Assembly: GCA_900319795.1 (NCBI GenBank)
Contig: ONPU01000003.1
Coordinates: 62,001 to 126,000, forward strand
Reading direction: 5' to 3'
DNA: 64,000 nt
Source: an uncultured Eubacteriales bacterium
GTDB lineage: Bacteria; Bacillota; Clostridia; Lachnospirales; Lachnospiraceae
How positions within the stretch are numbered: the stretch's first letter is position 1; every line of letters starts with the position of its first letter. Positions 32,873 through 42,457 of the stretch are shown here, piece by piece. Made by a program: the position numbers and the translations under genes. The notes under the pieces were generated by a model, which saw only the letters and a program-made list of their open reading frames with translations, was not told the DNA's origin and did not search any database.

Positions 32873-33796
32873 ATGGCAAATGATAAAGATCTTGCGGTTT
32901 CCGCCCCGAAGAAAATCAAGCTCAGCGCTTCTTCGAAAACATTTTACGTAATCTGCTATGTATGCGTCGGACTTATGGCTCTGATCTGCCTGATCCCGTT
33001 CATTCTTCTCATTTCGGGTTCATTTACGTCCGAACAGTGGATCCGCTTCCACGGCTATGGCCTTATTCCGGGAGAGTTCTCGGTGGAAGCGTACAACATC
33101 ATTTTCAAAACGCCTCAGAGAATTGTGCGTGCTTACGGCGTTTCGATTATGATCACGGTGATCGGTACAATCTGCGGCCTGTTCCTCACCACTTTAACGG
33201 CCTATGTCATCGCGAGAAAGGATTTCAAGTACAGAAACTGGTTCTCATTCTTCTTCTATTTCACGACGCTGTTTAACGGCGGTATGGTGAGTACCTATAT
33301 TTACTACATCCAGTATCTGCACTTAAAGGACAGTTATCTGGCGCTCATCCTGCCCTCGATGTTCAATGTATTCTATCTGCTGATCATGAGGACTTTCGTC
33401 GCGGCAATTCCCGACGCGCTGATCGAGTCCGCCAAGCTGGACGGAGCAGGAGAGTGGAGAATCTTCTTTACGATTATTCTTCCGCTGCTTAAGAGCGGCC
33501 TTGCGACCATCGGACTCTTCCTGGCTCTTGGTTACTGGAATGACTGGTATAACGCCATGCTCTATATGAATACAGAAACCAAGTATCCGCTGCAGTACAT
33601 GCTCTACTCGATCCAGCAGCAAACGCAGGCATTGGCGTCCATTGCCTCGCAGGCGGGCATTTCGGTGCAGAATCTGCCTTCCAGTTCTCTGAAGCTGGCT
33701 ATGGCGGTTGTGGCGACCGGCCCGATCGTGATCCTGTACCCGTTCGTTCAGAAATACTTCGTTGCCGGTATTACAATCGGTTCCGTCAAGGGCTGA
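32873..33796 (+). CDS. Carbohydrate ABC transporter permease (LplC/YtcP-like)
   Basis: Second CUT1 permease, 307 aa, six spans (first about 28-50). The EAA-type loop is ESAKLDGAGEWRIFFTIILP near residues 183-202. The C-terminal KYFVAGITIGSVKG is typical of the group. Starts 21 bp after the first permease behind GGGAGGTG. Confidence 0.94.
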   Translation: MANDKDLAVSAPKKIKLSASSKTFYVICYVCVGLMALICLIPFILLISGSFTSEQWIRFHGYGLIPGEFSVEAYNIIFKTPQRIVRAYGVSIMITVIGTICGLFLTTLTAYVIARKDFKYRNWFSFFFYFTTLFNGGMVSTYIYYIQYLHLKDSYLALILPSMFNVFYLLIMRTFVAAIPDALIESAKLDGAGEWRIFFTIILPLLKSGLATIGLFLALGYWNDWYNAMLYMNTETKYPLQYMLYSIQQQTQALASIASQAGISVQNLPSSSLKLAMAVVATGPIVILYPFVQKYFVAGITIGSVKG

Positions 33797-33805
33797 GGTT
33801 TCACT

Positions 33806-33821
33806 GCCCGGAAAGCCGGGC
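33806..33821 (+). other. Intercistronic hairpin before the lipoprotein gene
   Basis: GCCCGG-AAAG-CCGGGC, perfect 6-bp stem without U-tract, between the second permease and the binding lipoprotein. It may shape relative mRNA levels. Confidence 0.45.
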
Positions 33822-33853
33822 TGCGTATACACAATAAAAGGAGGATAATATTT

Positions 33854-35413
33854 ATGATTAAAGGAAAGCTTCGCAAGATTTTAAGCGGCGCGCTGGCAGC
33901 CGCCATGTGCGTCGGACTTCTCGCCGGCTGCTCTGATCCGGGCGCTTCAGCACCTGCAGCTTCTTCCGGAAGCGGTGACGCGGCATCCGAATCCGGAGCC
34001 GAAGGAGGTGCGGAACTTGCCGATCTCGATACTTCCCAGGAAGTCGAGCTGGTGATGTACGTCGTCTCTGACCGTCCGGCAGGACAGGACGTCGTCGATG
34101 AGAATCTCAACAAACTGCTGAAGGAAAAGCTGAACTGCACGCTGAAGATCAACTGGATCGGCTGGGCGGAATATCAGAACAAGTATCCGCTGCTGTTCTC
34201 CTCCGGTGAAGCATTTGATATCGCTTACTGCGCGACATGGCTGAACTTCTCTGACCTTGCCCGTAAAGGCGCGTTCAAGGATCTGGGCCAGCTCCTTCCG
34301 AAGTATGCACCGAAGAACTACGCGATGCAGTCCGAAAGCGCTCTGTCTCAGGCGACAATTGACGGCACACTGTATGCTGTTCCGACCCTTCTCGCAACTT
34401 ATACCGCGTACGGCGCGATCTATAACGGCACTATCGCGAAGGAAATCGGGGATGATTTCAAGATCAACAGCTGGGAAGACATCGAGACCTATGGCGACTT
34501 CGTCAAGGCCAATCATCCGGAAATGGAAGTTGTCGACGAATATTCGGCAGGTCCGGAAATCGGATTTACCTGGTTCAAGACAGAAGGCCAGCATTACTTC
34601 GACAACGGCTCCAGATTCCTGTGGTATGATCCGAGCGAAGACAAGCCGACTGTTTACGCGAACTATCAGTATCCGACCATCAAGGATTTCCTTGACATGA
34701 CACATCGTTGGAGCGAGAAGGGATTCTGGTCCAAATCCGCTCTTTCCGATACGGATTCCCAGAAGACCCAGACCGGCAAGGCAGCCCTTCGTCTGCACAA
34801 CATCGACAACTACAGAGACTTTGTGATCCAGCATCCGGAATTCGACTTCCAGTGGACCACATTTACCAAGGACGTGGCGCATCTGCCGTATACACAGGAC
34901 TGCATGGTCATTTCCAATACCTCCAAGAATCCGGAACGCGCTCTTGCTTTCTGGGATCTCGTGACAACCGATCAGGAAGTCTATGACGCTCTGATGTATG
35001 GTGTTCTGGGCACGACCTATACACTGGATGACGAAGGCAATTTCGCGATCACTGACGGTGACCTTTATCAGACCTCCGCTATGTGGGCAGCCCGTACAAC
35101 CGAACTGAACCGCAACCAGCAGGGTACACCGGACGACTACAACACCATCCGCGAGGAATGGGAAAAGAACATCAAGGCCGGAGAAGGAACCGAGAAATTC
35201 GCAGGATTCGTATTTGACCCGACACCGGTTCAGACCGAACTGACCGCTTGCCAGAATGTCTATCAGCAGTACTGGTGGCCGCTGGAACTCGGTTACACAG
35301 ACGTGGAATCCGGTCTTGCCGAGTATCAGAAGAACATGGAAGTTGCCGGAATCGACAAGGTCCTTGCTGAAGCTCAGAAGCAGCTGGACGCTTATGTGGA
35401 ATCGCTTGGCTGA
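33854..35413 (+). CDS. Extracellular solute-binding lipoprotein of the LplABC-type importer
   Basis: 519-aa lipid-anchored binding protein: signal peptide with lipobox LLAGC (C26), then a Ser/Ala/Gly-rich tether (27-55) and the binding domain. The C-terminal region (about 440-519: QYWWPLELGYTDVESGL and AGIDKVLAEAQKQLDAY) matches the DUF3502-type end of large oligosaccharide-binding proteins. AAAAGGAGG lies eight bases before the ATG. A strong terminator follows, so downstream glycosidases may be expressed less or separately. Ligand probably an oligosaccharide of the glycan cleaved by the GH5/GH42/GH43 enzymes (inference). Confidence 0.93.
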   Translation: MIKGKLRKILSGALAAAMCVGLLAGCSDPGASAPAASSGSGDAASESGAEGGAELADLDTSQEVELVMYVVSDRPAGQDVVDENLNKLLKEKLNCTLKINWIGWAEYQNKYPLLFSSGEAFDIAYCATWLNFSDLARKGAFKDLGQLLPKYAPKNYAMQSESALSQATIDGTLYAVPTLLATYTAYGAIYNGTIAKEIGDDFKINSWEDIETYGDFVKANHPEMEVVDEYSAGPEIGFTWFKTEGQHYFDNGSRFLWYDPSEDKPTVYANYQYPTIKDFLDMTHRWSEKGFWSKSALSDTDSQKTQTGKAALRLHNIDNYRDFVIQHPEFDFQWTTFTKDVAHLPYTQDCMVISNTSKNPERALAFWDLVTTDQEVYDALMYGVLGTTYTLDDEGNFAITDGDLYQTSAMWAARTTELNRNQQGTPDDYNTIREEWEKNIKAGEGTEKFAGFVFDPTPVQTELTACQNVYQQYWWPLELGYTDVESGLAEYQKNMEVAGIDKVLAEAQKQLDAYVESLG

Positions 35414-35450
35414 TCTTCGGTAAAATGATAGAATCAACAAAGCTGTTAAC

Positions 35451-35480
35451 GGGGTTGGCGGAAACGCCGCCCCCTTTTTT
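35451..35480 (+). terminator. Terminator after the importer operon
   Basis: GGGG-TT-GGCG (35451-35460) pairs with CGCC-G-CCCC (35465-35473) around a GAAA tetraloop, followed by six T. Confidence 0.8.
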
Positions 35481-35508
35481 ATAATCGTTATGGTGGAAAG
35501 GAGACACG

Positions 35509-37278
35509 ATGCAGTTTCTTCATGCGGATGGCAGACTGATCAAAAATGAAGAGGGAAGGGAAGTGCTTCTTCAGGGATACGGACTCGGCAACTGGATGGT
35601 TCAGGAGGGATTTCTGTTCGGAAGCTGTGAGTTTATGGCCGGAGGGATGCGGCCTTTTATGCGTCAGGAGGGAATGGACGGCGGACGTTCGATCGACCAG
35701 ACCATCATCGAGTGCTGCGGACGAAGCTATGCTTCTTCCTTCTGGAAAAAGTTCTATGAGAACTATTTCGGGGAAGAGGATGTCAAAGATCTGGCCGGCC
35801 GCGGTGTCAATTCGGTCAGAATTCCTTTGAACGCGCGCGTTTTGCTCGAAGAAGAGCCCGGTATTCAATGGAATGAGGACGGGTTCGCCGCGCTTACAAA
35901 GGTGGTGGATCTGTGTGAAACATACGGTCTCTATACGATCCTGGACCTCCACGCGGCTGCCGGAGGGCAGAGCGCGATCGGCTGTGATGACGGCTGGGAT
36001 AATCAGCCTCATCTTTTCACGGATGAGGAATCGTGGGAACGGACGATCGTGCTTTGGGAAGAGCTGGCACGGCGCTTCAAAGACCGGGCGTCAGTGGCAG
36101 GGTATGAACTTCTCAATGAGCCGCTGTCCCTGCCGGTGACCGATCCGCTTTTGCCGCGGCTTGCGGAGTTTTATGAGGAATGCATTTCCCGGATTCGGAA
36201 GATTGACAGGAGGCATATCATTTTCCTGCAGGGTCACCGGTTTGCCTCGAGAGCGGATATTTTCCTGAATCCGGTTTATATTCCCGCGAAATCCGCGGCA
36301 GCGGGCCTTACAGCGCCGGGAGAGTGGGTCGATCCGGAATGCGGCAACTGGGTGCTGACTTATCATATGTATGAGACTCTGCCTGATCTGGGATCGCTGG
36401 GGCACATTTTCGCCGAGTCCGGGGAACTCAATGTTCCTGTCTGGATGGGAGAGACGGGCGGCAGCAGCGAATATATGACCGTGCTCTATGAGATGCTGAG
36501 AGAAATGCATATCGGCGTCAATGTCTGGTGTCACAAGGGAGAGGAGAGCTCGGACGCTGCCTGGCTGTGCTCTTTTAAGATGCCCAAAGAGTTTGATCTG
36601 ATCAGGAAATATGCCCGGGAGGGAGGGCCGAAGCCTTCCTATGAGCATGCCATCCGCATTTTCGACGAGTATCTGGAAAATATCCGCTTTGAGAACTGCG
36701 AAAAGCACGGCGGACGGACCTGCGCGATCCTTCGGAAGGCTCCGCTGCCTACGGATTCGGCGGAACGTGAGGAGCGGGTTCTGACAATCCCGGCGACGGG
36801 ATACGACCTGCTGCCCGGAAGAGATCTGACGAAAGAAGGAGACGGGGAAGGATCCTTCTTCGGGAGGGAGCAGTATGCTTCCTTTACGGGATACCGCAGG
36901 GAGGATCATATGCGTGTTGTCTGCGAACCGGATTTTGTGCCGTATGAATCCGCGGCTTTTGCCTGGACCGGCGGCAGAGCGCCCAAGTACGGAGACTGGC
37001 CGCATCTGGAGCTTGCGCTTGATGAGGGTGAGTACGCGTCCTATACGCTGAGGCAGATCGAAACGGATACGGAGCTGATTCTGACGCTTCGAACGAAGGC
37101 TGCGGCGGAGCTTGAGATCGGGATCAGAAATGCGACATTGCACTTGTCAGTCCCCTGCACCAACGGTAAACTGAAGGAGGTTTGCGCGGGAACTGTCCCG
37201 GCCGGGACGGATACATCCGTGCGGATCCGCTGCGCGTCAGGCGGCGTGACACTCAGAGAAATCTGCTTCCGCAGATGA
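35509..37278 (+). CDS. Glycoside hydrolase family 5 with C-terminal beta-rich extension, intracellular
   Basis: 589 aa without signal peptide. GH5 catalytic domain (about 1-400): N-terminal LLQGYGLGNWMVQEGF, acid/base E204 in LLNEPLS, nucleophile E315 in WMGETGG. A beta-rich segment (about 430-589) resembles a carbohydrate-binding module but I cannot assign a family. GGAAAGGAG precedes the ATG. It is only distantly like the GH5 at 27144. With the GH42 and GH43 genes directly downstream (51 and 26 bp gaps) it forms a glycosidase operon behind the importer. Substrate likely a beta-linked glucan or mixed hemicellulose oligosaccharide (inference). Confidence 0.88.
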   Translation: MQFLHADGRLIKNEEGREVLLQGYGLGNWMVQEGFLFGSCEFMAGGMRPFMRQEGMDGGRSIDQTIIECCGRSYASSFWKKFYENYFGEEDVKDLAGRGVNSVRIPLNARVLLEEEPGIQWNEDGFAALTKVVDLCETYGLYTILDLHAAAGGQSAIGCDDGWDNQPHLFTDEESWERTIVLWEELARRFKDRASVAGYELLNEPLSLPVTDPLLPRLAEFYEECISRIRKIDRRHIIFLQGHRFASRADIFLNPVYIPAKSAAAGLTAPGEWVDPECGNWVLTYHMYETLPDLGSLGHIFAESGELNVPVWMGETGGSSEYMTVLYEMLREMHIGVNVWCHKGEESSDAAWLCSFKMPKEFDLIRKYAREGGPKPSYEHAIRIFDEYLENIRFENCEKHGGRTCAILRKAPLPTDSAEREERVLTIPATGYDLLPGRDLTKEGDGEGSFFGREQYASFTGYRREDHMRVVCEPDFVPYESAAFAWTGGRAPKYGDWPHLELALDEGEYASYTLRQIETDTELILTLRTKAAAELEIGIRNATLHLSVPCTNGKLKEVCAGTVPAGTDTSVRIRCASGGVTLREICFRR

Positions 37279-37329
37279 GCAGCCAATTCATTTTACAAAA
37301 TATCTATACCGGTTAAAGGAGCTTTTCAG

Positions 37330-39354
37330 ATGCAGGAATTATTGCTGGGAGCGGCGTACTATGCGGAATATATGCCGTATGAACGGACAGAGAAAGACCT
37401 TGAGATGATGCAGAAGGCGGGCATCAACGTGATCCGGATCGCGGAGTCGACCTGGAGCACATGGGAGCCGCGCGACGGGGAATTCGATTTCTCGATTCTG
37501 ATTAAAACGCTGGAACTGTGTGACCGGATGGGCATGAATGTCATCATCGGCACGCCGACCTACGCGGTGCCGGCCTGGCTGGTGAAGAAGGATCCGAAGG
37601 TCCTCCTCACGGACAAAAACGGACGGAAGAGATACGGCAGACGCCAGATCATGGACATCATGAACCCGACCTACCGTATGCATGCGGAACGGATGATCCG
37701 GAAACTCTGTGAAGTGACCCGGAACTATGACTGCGTCATCGGGTATCAGCTCGACAACGAGACCAAGCATTACGGAACTGCCGGAAAACATGTCCAGAGA
37801 CTTTTCAAGGCCTATCTGCAGGAGCTTTTCGGAACCGCGGAGGCCATGAACCGGGAATTCGGCTTTGCGTATTGGAGCAATGCTGTAGCGGACTGGGACG
37901 ATCTGCCGGACGTGAGGGGGACGATCAACGGGTCCTTCGCTTCGGAGTTCGAATATTTTCAGAGGAAACTGGCAGCGGAGTTCCTTATGTGGCAGAGAAC
38001 GATCGTGGACGAGTACCGCCGTGAAGGACAGTTCGTGACACACAATCTCGACTTTTACTGGAAGCCTGATCCGAAGAAATCTTCCCACGGCTATTCCTAC
38101 GGCGTGCAGCCGGGAATCAATCATTGGGAGGCTTCCGACGCGCTGACCGTGTGCGGAGTGGACATTTACCACCCGACCCAGGAATATCTGACAGGTATGG
38201 AGATCGCGTATGGCGGCGACAGCATCCGCCCGCTTAAAGGCGAGCGCTACCTGGTGCTTGAAACGGAGGCGCAGGCGTATCCGAACTGGACGCCGTTCCC
38301 GGGACAGCTGTATCTGCAGGCGATGTCGCACCTGGCCAGCGGGGCGGAGATGGTCGAATACTGGAACTGGCATTCCATTCACAACTCCGAAGAAACATAC
38401 TGGAAGGGAATCTTAAGCCACGATCTGGAAGAGAACAGGATCTACCGGGAAGTGAGGACGATCGCGGAGAGTTTCCGGAAGCTTTCGCCTTATCTGAAGG
38501 GATTCCGGAAACGCAACAGGATTGCCCTCATTACGGATAACCGGGCGTTGACCGCGCTGGATTATTTCCCGGTGGCGGAAGGGGTCAAATACAACGATAT
38601 TTTACTCGATTTTTACAACGCGCTCTATGAGCAGAATATGGAATGCGACGTGGTGGATGCGCAGGCGGTAACGGATTCTCCGTCGTCGCTTGCCGGGTAT
38701 GACGTCGTGATTACGCCGGCGCTTTATACCGCGTCGGATCTTCTGATCGAAGAACTCAGAAGTTTTGTCGGACAGGGCGGGACTCTGATCAGCAGCTTCA
38801 AGTCCTTCTTTACGGACCCGCACGTCAAGGTGCGCGCGGCGCGTCAGCCCTACGGGCTTACGGATGTGTTCGGAATGTCCTACCAGGAGTTTACCGTACC
38901 GGGGCTTACGACTGTACGCGGTCTTCCGGTCCGCGGTTTCATGGAACTTGTGATGCCGGACGGCGCCGAGGTTGTGGAACGCTACGAGCATCCGTACTGG
39001 AAGGAATACGCGGCGGTTACGAAGAACGCGTTCGGCAAGGGAACTGCCTGGTATATCGGCGGCTATGTCGCGGAAGACGTGCTGAAGGACGTCCTGAAGA
39101 AGGCGGCCGCGCCGGAAGCTTCGGACTGGAAGATGGAAGACGGAAGCGATGCATGCTGGCCCGTAATCGTACGCAGGGGCGTCAATGACGCGGGGCAGGA
39201 GATCTGTTTTGTCCTCAATTATTCCATGGAAGAGCAGCGCGTGGTCTGCCCGGCGGAGGCCGTAGACCTGATCTCCGGCAGCAAGTACACAGCCGGTTCC
39301 GCTGTCGCGCTGAAGCCCTGGGACGCACTGGTGCTGTGCACCACAGGTGCCTGA
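37330..39354 (+). CDS. GH42 beta-galactosidase, intracellular
   Basis: 674 aa, normal for GH42: TIM-barrel (about 1-380), trimerisation domain (about 390-590) and C-terminal beta domain. Acid/base E144 in YQLDNETKH; probable nucleophile E311 in LVLETEAQ, where GH42 enzymes usually read E-x-x-P-G. GH42 enzymes release terminal beta-galactose or, in some subgroups, alpha-arabinopyranose. No signal peptide. AAAGGAG lies before the ATG. Sits between GH5 and GH43 in the glycosidase operon. Confidence 0.93.
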   Translation: MQELLLGAAYYAEYMPYERTEKDLEMMQKAGINVIRIAESTWSTWEPRDGEFDFSILIKTLELCDRMGMNVIIGTPTYAVPAWLVKKDPKVLLTDKNGRKRYGRRQIMDIMNPTYRMHAERMIRKLCEVTRNYDCVIGYQLDNETKHYGTAGKHVQRLFKAYLQELFGTAEAMNREFGFAYWSNAVADWDDLPDVRGTINGSFASEFEYFQRKLAAEFLMWQRTIVDEYRREGQFVTHNLDFYWKPDPKKSSHGYSYGVQPGINHWEASDALTVCGVDIYHPTQEYLTGMEIAYGGDSIRPLKGERYLVLETEAQAYPNWTPFPGQLYLQAMSHLASGAEMVEYWNWHSIHNSEETYWKGILSHDLEENRIYREVRTIAESFRKLSPYLKGFRKRNRIALITDNRALTALDYFPVAEGVKYNDILLDFYNALYEQNMECDVVDAQAVTDSPSSLAGYDVVITPALYTASDLLIEELRSFVGQGGTLISSFKSFFTDPHVKVRAARQPYGLTDVFGMSYQEFTVPGLTTVRGLPVRGFMELVMPDGAEVVERYEHPYWKEYAAVTKNAFGKGTAWYIGGYVAEDVLKDVLKKAAAPEASDWKMEDGSDACWPVIVRRGVNDAGQEICFVLNYSMEEQRVVCPAEAVDLISGSKYTAGSAVALKPWDALVLCTTGA

Positions 39355-39380
39355 CCCCTCTGGTACAGAAAGGAGACATT

Positions 39381-41027
39381 ATGATCCACAATCCGATATT
39401 GAAAGGGTTTAACGCCGATCCCTGCATCTGCAGGAAGGGCGATGATTTTTACTGCGCGGTGTCCTCGTTTGAGTGGTTTCCGGGGATTCCGGTGTACCAT
39501 TCGAAGGATCTGAAGAACTGGGAGCTCTATACCCATGTGCTTACGGATGAGGAGAAGCCGAATCTGAAGAGGCTGCCGAGCGCCAAGGGAATCTGGGCGC
39601 CGTGCCTGACGTATTGCGAGGCGGAAGATCTGTTCTATGTGGTTTATGGTGTGATGAACAGCATGAACGCGCGGTACTTTGACGTGGACAATTATCTTAT
39701 TACGGCAAAGGATATCCGCGGGCCGTGGTCGGAGCCGGTCTATCTTCATTCGGCGGGCTTTGACGCGTCTTTGTTCCATGATGACGATGGCAGGAAATAC
39801 GTTGTCTCCCTGGAGTGGGAGACGAGGCCCGGCTATGAAAAACCGGGCGTCATCTGCATGGCAGAATACGATCCGGCGGAAAAACGCCTGATCGGTTACC
39901 CGAAGCGGTTCTGGAAGGGCGGCACGAACCGGGGATGCATTGAGGCTCCGCACCTGACGAAACGGAACGGGTACTATTATATTATGTGCGCGGAGGGCGG
40001 CACCGGCTATAATCACTGCGTGACGATGGGCCGTTCTGAACATGTCTGGGGGCCCTACGACGGCGACCCGATGAATCCGATCGTCACTTCTTCGCCAAAT
40101 GATTCGAATGAGCGGCACGACCCGGACCATCTGAAGCCTCAGTATTACAATCCCGATTCGGTCCTGCAGAAATCAGGCCACGGCAGCTATGTGGAAACGC
40201 AGGATGGCGAAGTCTACCTCGTGCATCTGACGGCGCGTCCGTTTGTGCCGGAACTGCGCTGTACGCTCGGCCGTGAAACCGCGATTCAGAAAATGGTCTG
40301 GACTGACGGCGGCTGGCTGCGCATGGCAGACGGTTCTTCACTTGCCAAGGAATATACGGAAGAGAGCTCTCTGCCTGAATGCCCGCTTCCTCAGATTCCG
40401 GAGAAGGATGATTTTGACAGCCCCGATCTGGGCATTCAATATTACGCTCCCCGTATCGATCCGAAGAGTTTCTGCGACCTCACATCCCGTCCGGGCTGGC
40501 TTCGGATGCGGGGGCAGGAGTCCCGCACGTCGCTCAACCGGGTTTCGTTCCTTGCCCGGAAGCTGACAAGCGTCTATGCTCAGGTGACTGTGAAAATGGA
40601 GTTCGAACCGGAGATCTACCAGCACAGCGCCGGCCTCATGATTTACTACGACAATATGAATTATGTAAACTTGAGGAAATATTACAGCGCGGCGCTCGGA
40701 GGCCCGGCGGTGTCCATTTCCCGGCTGGAAAACGGGGAAAAGACCGTGATGATGAATACGCGTCAGAGAGTCGGGGAGGGACCGGTCTGGTTCCGCCTTG
40801 TGATCGAAGGACGCAGATTCCATTTCGAATGGAGTGAGGACGGGGACAATTACAGCCGGATCGGCGAGGATTTTGACACGACCAGGTTTTCCGACGAATA
40901 CTGCGAGTACGGGGAATTTACCGGAACATTTGTAGGTATGACCTGCGCGGACCGGATGTATCACAGGAAATATGCAGACTTTGACTTCTTTGAGTACATT
41001 GCGGATGAAGAAACCGGTCCCAAGTGA
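39381..41027 (+). CDS. GH43 beta-xylosidase/alpha-L-arabinofuranosidase-type enzyme
   Basis: 548 aa: five-bladed beta-propeller (about 1-310) with catalytic base D13 in FNADPCI, pKa-modulating D128 in GFDASLF and acid E188 in GCIEAPHL, followed by the C-terminal beta-sandwich (about 330-545) usual in xylosidase subfamilies. No signal peptide. The ATG at 39381 follows AAAGGAG; an in-frame start at 39336 overlaps the GH42 gene and lacks a site. Released arabinose could feed the araA pathway at 21 kb (inference). Confidence 0.92.
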   Translation: MIHNPILKGFNADPCICRKGDDFYCAVSSFEWFPGIPVYHSKDLKNWELYTHVLTDEEKPNLKRLPSAKGIWAPCLTYCEAEDLFYVVYGVMNSMNARYFDVDNYLITAKDIRGPWSEPVYLHSAGFDASLFHDDDGRKYVVSLEWETRPGYEKPGVICMAEYDPAEKRLIGYPKRFWKGGTNRGCIEAPHLTKRNGYYYIMCAEGGTGYNHCVTMGRSEHVWGPYDGDPMNPIVTSSPNDSNERHDPDHLKPQYYNPDSVLQKSGHGSYVETQDGEVYLVHLTARPFVPELRCTLGRETAIQKMVWTDGGWLRMADGSSLAKEYTEESSLPECPLPQIPEKDDFDSPDLGIQYYAPRIDPKSFCDLTSRPGWLRMRGQESRTSLNRVSFLARKLTSVYAQVTVKMEFEPEIYQHSAGLMIYYDNMNYVNLRKYYSAALGGPAVSISRLENGEKTVMMNTRQRVGEGPVWFRLVIEGRRFHFEWSEDGDNYSRIGEDFDTTRFSDEYCEYGEFTGTFVGMTCADRMYHRKYADFDFFEYIADEETGPK

Positions 41028-41034
41028 CACCCTT

Positions 41035-41065
41035 TTCGTGCATGCCTCGTTGTTCCGTGGTATAA
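41035..41065 (+). repeat. 31-bp direct repeat, copy 1
   Basis: Begins TTCGTGCATGCCTCGTTGTT and ends GGTATAA; differs from copy 2 (41117-41147) at one base (C/T). Separated by 82 bp start to start. Between the copies lie a perfect hairpin ATAACAGACAT-AA-ATGTCTGTTAT (41062-41085) and GAATGC-AG-GCATTC. Confidence 0.85.
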
Positions 41066-41116
41066 CAGACATAAATGTCTGTTATCGTGTACAGTCGGCA
41101 TATACGAATGCAGGCA

Positions 41117-41148
41117 TTCGTGCATGCCTCGTTGTTCTGTGGTATAAT
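41117..41148 (+). promoter_or_regulatory. 31-bp direct repeat, copy 2, with extended -10 promoter for the PAP2 gene
   Basis: The repeat ends in TGGTATAAT: extended -10 with a perfect TATAAT at 41143-41148. Copy 1 carries TGGTATAAC at the same place, so the promoter region has been duplicated. The palindrome TGCGGTTATAACCGCA (41183-41198) lies in the transcribed leader. Confidence 0.6.
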
Positions 41149-41220
41149 GACCGGCAGGACTTGTGTCAGATCAGAAGGGTCCTGCGGTTATAACCGCAAA
41201 AATAAAGGGAGGTTACACAA

Positions 41221-42159
41221 GTGGACATTCAATATTTACTGTTTCTGCAGGGACTTCGGATCGCGACGGGAGGCGTTTTTGACGAGCTCTTTAACGCCAT
41301 TTCCAAGTTCGCGGTCGATATCATGCCGTTTCTGCCGTTTATCGTATTCTGGTGCGTGAACAAAAAATGGGGGTACCGTTACCTGTCGACTCTCGGCATT
41401 GGTGAAGTGGTAAACGGCGTCATCAAACTGACGGTCTGCGCCTATCGTCCGTGGATTCGCTCGGCTGAAATTGAGCCGGCGGGAGATTCCAAGGTGGCTG
41501 CGACGGGATATTCCTTCCCGAGCGGACATACGATGAGTGGGACAAGTACTTACGGAACCACCGTAGCATGGCAGCGGAACAAACGCAGATGGCTGGCGGT
41601 CCTTTGCGGCGTGATGATCGCCCTGACGGGATTTTCCAGAAACTTCCTCGGCGTTCATACACCTCAGGATGTGCTTGTCGGCTTCACGGAGGCAGTGATT
41701 ATCATTCTCCTTGTCGGATATGTTCAGAACAAAATCGACGGGGATACGAAAAAACTGGATATACTGGCCGTGATCGGCATCATCGCCGTGATCTGTGTCA
41801 TTATCTATATCAAGGTGAAGCCCTATCCGATGGACTATGTGGACGGCGAGCTTTTAGTGGATCCGAATAAGATGATGAACGACTGTTTCAAAGCCTGCGG
41901 AGCATTTGTCGGGCTCATTGCCGGAAGTTTCGTCGAGCGTCATTACGTTCACTATGAGATTCCGGAGGGATCGAAAAACCTTCCTGTTCTGGCTTTTATC
42001 GGATTTATGATCGTATTCGGCTGGAAAGAGTACTTTGCTCCGGCAACGTTTGTAGCGGCGTTCGGCGGACACTGGGGCAACTTCATCGCACGCCTGATTC
42101 TCTGGTTCTTTGCGGTTGCGATCTGGCCGATCTGCATTCAGAAATGGGCCAATGACTGA
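41221..42159 (+). CDS. PAP2-family membrane phosphatase
   Basis: Integral membrane protein of 312 aa with several spans. The lipid-phosphatase signature is complete: KLTVCAYRP (motif 1), PSGHTMSG (motif 2, catalytic His) and SRNFLGVHTPQD (motif 3). Members dephosphorylate undecaprenyl pyrophosphate or phosphatidic-acid-type lipids at the outer membrane face. Start is GTG at 41221 behind AAGGGAGG. Extra C-terminal spans (about 220-310) go beyond the core fold. The next two genes follow closely (20 and 17 bp) and are probably co-transcribed. Confidence 0.92.
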   Translation: MDIQYLLFLQGLRIATGGVFDELFNAISKFAVDIMPFLPFIVFWCVNKKWGYRYLSTLGIGEVVNGVIKLTVCAYRPWIRSAEIEPAGDSKVAATGYSFPSGHTMSGTSTYGTTVAWQRNKRRWLAVLCGVMIALTGFSRNFLGVHTPQDVLVGFTEAVIIILLVGYVQNKIDGDTKKLDILAVIGIIAVICVIIYIKVKPYPMDYVDGELLVDPNKMMNDCFKACGAFVGLIAGSFVERHYVHYEIPEGSKNLPVLAFIGFMIVFGWKEYFAPATFVAAFGGHWGNFIARLILWFFAVAIWPICIQKWAND

Positions 42160-42179
42160 GAAGCCAGACGGAGGTGATA

Positions 42180-42440
42180 ATGAGAATCTGGGCAAAAATC
42201 TGGAAAGACGGCCATATGATCTCGGATACGACGGCGGAGGATCTCACGGACGATACCCGCACCCACAAGGTGTTCCGTCTTCTGGATGGCGTGTGCAGGG
42301 AGTTTGACCTTGCCAAGCCGATCTGGCTCGACGCCAATGTCCGGGACTTTCAGAAGCACGCGCTGACCAGGTTTACAAAGGACAGCTTCGTAGAGGATGT
42401 GGATTTCGACTTTCTGGAGTTCCGCGTCATCGATGAGTAA
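42180..42440 (+). CDS. Small conserved protein of unknown function
   Basis: 86-aa cytoplasmic protein: MRIWAKIWKDGHMISD, central DDTRTHKVFRLLDGVCREFDLAKPIW in two blocks, and DFDFLEFRVIDE at the end. It looks like a compact alpha/beta domain seen in several Clostridia, but I know no function. The ATG at 42180 is preceded by GGAGGTGATA; a GTG two codons earlier overlaps the SD. Lies between the PAP2 and TtcA-like genes, with a 17-bp gap to the latter. Confidence 0.82.
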   Translation: MRIWAKIWKDGHMISDTTAEDLTDDTRTHKVFRLLDGVCREFDLAKPIWLDANVRDFQKHALTRFTKDSFVEDVDFDFLEFRVIDE

Positions 42441-42457
42441 TGAGAAAGGAGCGGACC

